Of a stretch of 9,333 nt of DNA, positions 6,508 through 9,333 are shown in pieces. The stretch is from an uncultured Eubacteriales bacterium (GTDB taxonomy: Bacteria > Bacillota > Clostridia > Oscillospirales > Oscillospiraceae). Position numbers and translations under genes: made by a program. A model generated the notes under the pieces. It saw nothing but the letters and a program-made list of their open reading frames with translations, made no database searches and was not told where the DNA came from. The stretch spans positions 1 to 9,333 of the forward strand of contig CABRZO010000092.1 of the NCBI GenBank assembly GCA_902475455.1, in the 5' to 3' direction. How positions within the stretch are numbered: position 1 is the stretch's first letter; the number at the start of each line of letters is the position of its first letter.

Positions 6508-7215
6508 ATGAGTCTGCTGAAAGTGGAAGATTTGCATGTCTACTATGGCAGCATCCACGCCATCAAAGGGGTGTCCTTCGAGGTCAACGAGGGGGAGATC
6601 GTTACCCTGATCGGCGCCAACGGCGCCGGTAAGTCCACCACCCTGAATACCGTCTCCGGTCTGCTGAAGCCCAGAAGCGGCAAGATCGAATTTGAGGGCC
6701 ACTCCCTGCTGGGAGTTCCCGCCCACAAGACCGTCAGCCACGGCATGGCCCTGTGCCCGGAGGGACGCCGCATTTTCCTCCAGCTCACGGTGCAGGAAAA
6801 CCTGGAGATGGGAGCCTACACCCGCCCCAAGGGAGAGATTGCCGACTCCATCGCCAAGGTTTATGACCAATTCCCCCGGCTGAAGGAGCGCTACAAGCAG
6901 GTGGCCGGCACCCTGTCCGGCGGCGAGCAGCAAATGCTGGCCATGGGCCGGGCGCTGATGAGCAAGCCCAAGCTGCTGATGCTGGATGAGCCCTCCATGG
7001 GTCTGGCTCCCCTGCTGGTGGAGCAGATCTTCTCCATCATCACAGAGCTGAACAACTCCGGCACCACCATCCTGCTGGTGGAGCAGAACGCGCAGATGGC
7101 GCTGTCCATCGCCCACCGGGGCTATGTGCTGGAGACCGGCAAGATTGTCACCACCGGTACCGGCGCCGAGCTGCTGAATAATGACGCCGTCCGCAAGGCT
7201 TATCTGGGCGGCTAA
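6508..7215 (+). CDS. livF: Branched-chain amino acid type ABC transporter ATP-binding protein LivF
   Basis: Second ATPase (235 aa, normal for LivF). Walker A GANGAGKS at 36-43, signature LSGGEQQM at 136-143, Walker B LLMLD at 156-160 with Glu161. As usual in LivF, the Q-loop region reads PEGRRIF (Glu85) and the H-loop position carries Gln in LLVEQN (Gln193). These are family traits, not damage. AAGGAGG at 6491-6497, inside the end of livG and 10 nt before the ATG, sets the start. Last gene of the operon; a very strong terminator begins 16 nt after its stop. Confidence 0.94.
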   Translation: MSLLKVEDLHVYYGSIHAIKGVSFEVNEGEIVTLIGANGAGKSTTLNTVSGLLKPRSGKIEFEGHSLLGVPAHKTVSHGMALCPEGRRIFLQLTVQENLEMGAYTRPKGEIADSIAKVYDQFPRLKERYKQVAGTLSGGEQQMLAMGRALMSKPKLLMLDEPSMGLAPLLVEQIFSIITELNNSGTTILLVEQNAQMALSIAHRGYVLETGKIVTTGTGAELLNNDAVRKAYLGG

Positions 7216-7231
7216 TCCCCTTTCAAAAAAG

Positions 7232-7278
7232 AACCGGCCTGCGACTTTTTGAGAAAAGTCGCAGGCCGGTTTTCTGTT
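7232..7278. terminator. Intrinsic terminator between livF and the rhomboid gene, probably bidirectional
   Basis: Perfect 18-bp stem AACCGGCCTGCGACTTTT (7232-7249) and its complement (7254-7271) around a TGAG loop. T residues follow on the plus strand (ending the TTTTCTGTTTTT stretch), and AAAAAA at 7225-7230 supplies a U-tract for the minus strand. It sits between convergent genes and can end both transcripts. Confidence 0.93.
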
Positions 7279-7284
7279 TTTCCA

Positions 7285-7848
7285 TCATCTGCCCCGGCGC
7301 ATGGTGAACCCGAAAATGAGGCCCAGGGCGCCGCCGATGATGTGGGTGAGCTGGGAGATGTCGTCGGCGGCAAAGATGGCGTTATAGATCTCCTGGCCCA
7401 GGTACATGGCCGCCACAAAGAAGAAGGTCAGCGGAATTTTCCCCTTCCGGTAGCTGACCATGGAGGCCAGAATAATCATCATAAACACGACACCGCTGGC
7501 CCCCAGCAGGGCGGTGGTGGGGAAAAACACCATATCCACCAGGCCGGTGATGACTGCGGTAATGGCGCACATCAGCAGCAGCCGCCCGCTGCCGTAAAAC
7601 TCCTCCACCATGGGGCCCACCAGCAGCAGAAGCATCATATTGCCCATATAGTGGCTCAGATCCGCGTGGCCCAGCACATGACCGAAGAGCCGCACATAGG
7701 TCAGCGGGTCCGTCCAGGGGGAACCATAGACGCAGAAGAGCAGCCGGGTGGTGAGTCCGCCGGTGACCCAGCCCAGGCAGAGCGCCAGAAAGGACACGAT
7801 GGCCAGCGAGAGGGCCACCGGGGCATTGTAATCAATTTTGCGAAGCAC
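7285..7848 (-). CDS. Rhomboid family intramembrane serine protease
   Basis: Small membrane protease (187 aa) predicted to cut transmembrane proteins within the lipid bilayer. About six hydrophobic helices are visible (roughly 11-29, 66-84, 88-108, 116-133, 138-158, 162-181). Catalytic pieces in the right order: His66 and Asn70 in the LSHYMGN segment (GlpG His150/Asn154 equivalents), nucleophile Ser118 in GASG, and His169 in the THIIGGALG helix. The active site therefore looks complete. I chose the GTG at 7848 because AAAGGAGG lies 7 nt upstream on this strand. An ATG at 7950 would add 34 unlikely residues and has no such site. It lies 102 nt downstream of cdd on the same strand and may be co-transcribed, or use a weak promoter in the gap (TGGTACAAT, minus strand of 7888-7896). 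Natural substrate unknown. Confidence 0.88.
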   Translation of the reverse strand: MLRKIDYNAPVALSLAIVSFLALCLGWVTGGLTTRLLFCVYGSPWTDPLTYVRLFGHVLGHADLSHYMGNMMLLLLVGPMVEEFYGSGRLLLMCAITAVITGLVDMVFFPTTALLGASGVVFMMIILASMVSYRKGKIPLTFFFVAAMYLGQEIYNAIFAADDISQLTHIIGGALGLIFGFTMRRGR

Positions 7849-7887
7849 AGCGCTTCCTCCTTTGTGTATGGGAAAAGATTCAACGGT

Positions 7888-7951
7888 ATTGTACCACGGA
7901 GCCCCCTCAAAGAAAAGGGGCGATGACTTTTCCCCGGCGCCATGGTACAAT
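7888..7951. repeat. 64-bp inverted-repeat element between cdd and the rhomboid gene
   Basis: ATTGTACCACGG (7888-7899) and CCATGGTACAAT (7940-7951) form 12 pairs, one a G-U wobble in the minus-strand RNA. Inside, GCCCC (7901-7905) can pair with GGGGC (7917-7921). The right end overlaps the first base of the cdd stop triplet (7951-7953, minus strand). There is no U-tract after the stem on the minus strand, so it is not a standard terminator. The arm TGGTACAAT also resembles an extended -10 element on either strand. It may be an mRNA processing or stability structure, a small dispersed palindrome, or chance. Confidence 0.5.
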
Positions 7952-8343
7952 TATGCCATGGTCTCCGGCCCAAAGCTGTGGGGCAGCAGCTCCGACAGGG
8001 TCAGGGCGGTAAACTCCCCCGCCCGGTTGGCCACCAGCACCTCCAGATCGATGCCGAACTCCCGGAGCATCTGGCGGCAGGCCCCGCAGGGCCAGCAGTA
8101 ATCCGCCGAATCCCCCGCCACCGCCAGCCGGACAAACCGGCGATGGCCCTCGCTGACCGCCTTGACCAGGGCGGTGCGCTCGGCGCAGAGGCTGGAGCCG
8201 TAGGCGGCGTTCTCCACGTTGCAGCCCCCATACACCGTGCCGTCGGCACACTCCAGGGCCGCCCCCACCCGGAAGTTGGAATAGGGGGCGTAGGAATATT
8301 GGCGCATGTCCAGCGCCTTCTGGACCAGTTCCCGCTGTGTCAT
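7951..8343 (-). CDS. cdd: Cytidine deaminase
   Basis: Converts cytidine and deoxycytidine to uridine and deoxyuridine, in the cytoplasm, for pyrimidine salvage. The 130 aa length fits the small homotetrameric class. Zinc site: Cys53 and catalytic Glu55 in SLCAERTAL, Cys86 and Cys89 in PCGACRQ. The substrate-binding NVEN motif is at 42-45, and the N-terminal YSNFRVGAAL segment is typical. The start is fixed by GGGAGG 8 nt upstream on the minus strand (within 8351-8356). The gene is head to head with deoC, start codons 29 nt apart, which links two steps of deoxynucleoside catabolism. Upstream control elements must lie inside deoC because the gap only holds the two ribosome binding sites. Confidence 0.95.
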   Translation of the reverse strand: MTQRELVQKALDMRQYSYAPYSNFRVGAALECADGTVYGGCNVENAAYGSSLCAERTALVKAVSEGHRRFVRLAVAGDSADYCWPCGACRQMLREFGIDLEVLVANRAGEFTALTLSELLPHSFGPETMA

Positions 8344-8346
8344 ACT
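8338..8346 (+). promoter_or_regulatory. Possible extended -10 promoter for deoC inside cdd
   Basis: TGTCATACT provides a TGn extension plus CATACT (4 of 6 matches to TATAAT), about 27 nt before the deoC start at 8373. No good -35 hexamer is found at 16-18 nt (TTCTGG at 17 nt). Weak; given mainly because the deoC promoter must lie within or near the cdd start. Confidence 0.25.
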
Positions 8347-8372
8347 GAAAACCTCCCGAAAGGATGATTATT

Positions 8373-9035
8373 ATGATGGATCGCTCCCAACTGCTCTCCC
8401 ATGTGGACCACACGCTGCTGCGGCAGGACGCCACCTGGCCGGAGATGCAGGCCCTCTGCGATGAGGCCCTCACCTATCACACCGCCTCGGTGTGTGTGCC
8501 CCCCTCCTATGTGGCCCAGTGCGCCGCCTATCTGGCGGGCCGGATTCCGGTGTGCACTGTCATCGGCTTCCCCAATGGCTATTCCACCACCGCCGTCAAG
8601 GCCTTTGAAGCCGCCGACGCCGTTCATAATGGCGCGGATGAAATCGACATGGTCATCAACCTGGGCTGGGTCAAGGACGGACGCTGGTCCGACCTGCTAG
8701 AGGAGATCAAGCAAGTCAAACAGAGCTGCCAGGGCAAGCTTTTAAAAGTCATCATCGAAACCTGCCTGCTGACGGAAGCGGAGAAAATCCGCATGTGTCA
8801 GATCGTCACCGAGGCCGGGGCCGACTACATCAAGACCTCCACCGGCTTCTCCACCTCAGGCGCCACCCGGGAAGATGTGGCCCTCTTCGCCCAGCACGTG
8901 GGGCCCCAGGTCAAGATCAAGGCCGCCGGAGGAATTTCCACCCTTCAGGACGGTTCGGATTTCCTGGCCCTGGGGGCGGATCGGCTGGGCACCAGCCGCA
9001 TTGTCAAGCTGGTGAAAGCAGAGCAAGACAACTGA
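8373..9035 (+). CDS. deoC: Deoxyribose-phosphate aldolase
   Basis: Splits 2-deoxy-D-ribose-5-phosphate into acetaldehyde and glyceraldehyde-3-phosphate, the last step of deoxynucleoside breakdown; a cytoplasmic TIM-barrel class I aldolase of 220 aa, normal length. Motifs: VDHTLL near the N-terminus, Asp92 in EIDMVINLG, LLKVIIETCLL in the central strand, Schiff-base Lys154 in DYIKTSTGF, and the second conserved Lys183 in KIKAAGGI. These correspond to Asp102, Lys167 and Lys201 of the E. coli enzyme. Three in-frame starts exist: the ATG at 8364 directly abuts AAAGG and is unlikely, while 8373 and 8376 are 8-11 nt beyond AGGA (8361-8364); I chose 8373. Divergent from cdd; followed by its own terminator. 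Confidence 0.94.
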   Translation: MMDRSQLLSHVDHTLLRQDATWPEMQALCDEALTYHTASVCVPPSYVAQCAAYLAGRIPVCTVIGFPNGYSTTAVKAFEAADAVHNGADEIDMVINLGWVKDGRWSDLLEEIKQVKQSCQGKLLKVIIETCLLTEAEKIRMCQIVTEAGADYIKTSTGFSTSGATREDVALFAQHVGPQVKIKAAGGISTLQDGSDFLALGADRLGTSRIVKLVKAEQDN

Positions 9036-9047
9036 AGATCATCCAAT

Positions 9048-9090
9048 GCGCCGGCTCCCCTTGCCCAGGGATGCCGGCGCTTTTCATTTT
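9048..9090 (+). terminator. Intrinsic terminator after deoC
   Basis: GCGCCGGC (9048-9055) pairs with GCCGGCGC (9073-9080), extended inward by TCCC (9056-9059) with GGGA (9068-9071) past a one-base bulge, and followed by TTTTCATTTT (9081-9090). It sits 12 nt after the deoC stop. There is no U-tract for the minus strand, so it serves deoC mainly. Confidence 0.92.
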
Positions 9091-9094
9091 AATA

Positions 9095-9333
9095 TTAGGA
9101 AAGGGCCTCAATCATAAAGGTCACCGGACGCAGACCGTCGGTGCAGCAGGCAAAATGGGGCGGCAGAGTCTCAATCTCTCCTTCATTGCAGAAGCCCGCC
9201 CGGTCACAACACAGCAGCAGATCCTTCCAGATGTCCGCCCAGGCCCAGTCGCAGAAGCCCTCGGGCTTGCAGTTGCCGAAGGGGTCCAGTTGGACGGTGA
9301 AGGTCATCCCCTCTTTGAAGAAATTGCAGGGCA
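9095..9333 (-). CDS. TIGR04076-type small protein, N-terminus beyond right edge
   Basis: The last 79 or so residues of a minus-strand protein. Key segments are CNFFKEGMTFTV, the core PEGFCDWAWADIWKD, and the end ACCTDGLRPVTFMIE. I recognise these as the pattern of TIGR04076 family proteins, which are short (about 90-110 aa), common in gut Firmicutes and without an assigned function. The frame is open through the window edge. The ATG at 9307 is probably internal, because the upstream residues PCNFFKEG continue the family pattern and the purine run touches the ATG without spacing. Several cysteines, including an adjacent CC pair in ACCTDG, suggest metal or redox chemistry, but this is inference. 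It converges on deoC. Confidence 0.75.
   Translation of the reverse strand, partial: PCNFFKEGMTFTVQLDPFGNCKPEGFCDWAWADIWKDLLLCCDRAGFCNEGEIETLPPHFACCTDGLRPVTFMIEALS

Noticed and set aside
7249..7926. Plus-strand open frame across the rhomboid gene
   Set aside because: It opens in the terminator stem and translates to low-complexity Gln/His/Gly-rich sequence, while the opposite strand shows intact rhomboid catalytic motifs.
1..9333. CRISPR array, prophage, insertion sequence, tRNA/rRNA or defence cassette
   Set aside because: No regularly spaced repeats, transposase or integrase motifs, cloverleaf or rRNA sequence, or unfamiliar multi-gene cluster is visible; all larger genes belong to known transport, salvage or protease families.

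Overview
The window (about 60% G+C in its genes) reads like a high-GC gut Firmicute of the class Clostridia. Oscillospiraceae relatives such as Flavonifractor, Pseudoflavonifractor or Lawsonibacter are my best guess. This is inferred from strong AGGAGG-type ribosome binding sites, a consensus sigma-A promoter, lipoprotein solute-binding proteins, codon bias and gene content; no phylogenetic marker is present. Most of the window is an ordinary transport and salvage region. The less ordinary material is in the non-coding DNA around the solute-binding protein gene and between the small genes on the right.

Layout. (1) 1-1735: the end of an ABC importer operon. It holds a permease cut by the left edge and an ATPase overlapping it by 7 nt, of the COG4120/COG1101 type (TrpY/TrpZ-like), closed by a strong intrinsic terminator. 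(2) 1736-2250: a 515-nt region without a gene. It carries several TTGAC/GTCAA dyads, a perfect sigma-A promoter (TTGACA-17-TATAAT) and, downstream of the promoter, a terminator-like hairpin in the leader. (3) 2251-7215: a complete five-gene branched-chain amino acid type (HAAT family) ABC importer in the order livK-livH-livM-livG-livF. Two strong hairpins separate livK from livH; the other four genes are tightly packed. A long terminator follows livF. (4) 7285-8343, minus strand: cytidine deaminase (cdd) followed by a small rhomboid protease. (5) 8373-9035, plus strand: deoxyribose-phosphate aldolase (deoC), divergent from cdd with only 29 nt between the start codons, then a terminator. (6) 9095-9333, minus strand: the C-terminal part of a TIGR04076-type small cysteine-containing protein that runs off the right edge.

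How the genes fit together. LivK is a lipoprotein that captures the ligand outside the membrane. LivH and LivM form the channel, and LivG and LivF drive it with ATP. The promoter, leader hairpin and intercistronic hairpins suggest that livK is made in excess of the membrane parts, possibly with premature termination in its leader. Cdd (cytidine/deoxycytidine to uridine/deoxyuridine) and DeoC (deoxyribose-5-phosphate to acetaldehyde and glyceraldehyde-3-phosphate) are two steps of deoxynucleoside salvage and catabolism, placed head to head.

I see no CRISPR array, prophage, insertion sequence, defence cassette or convincing new multi-gene system. The best leads are regulatory: the attenuator-like livK leader, the TTGAC dyad cluster, and the unusually short cdd-deoC divergent gap.
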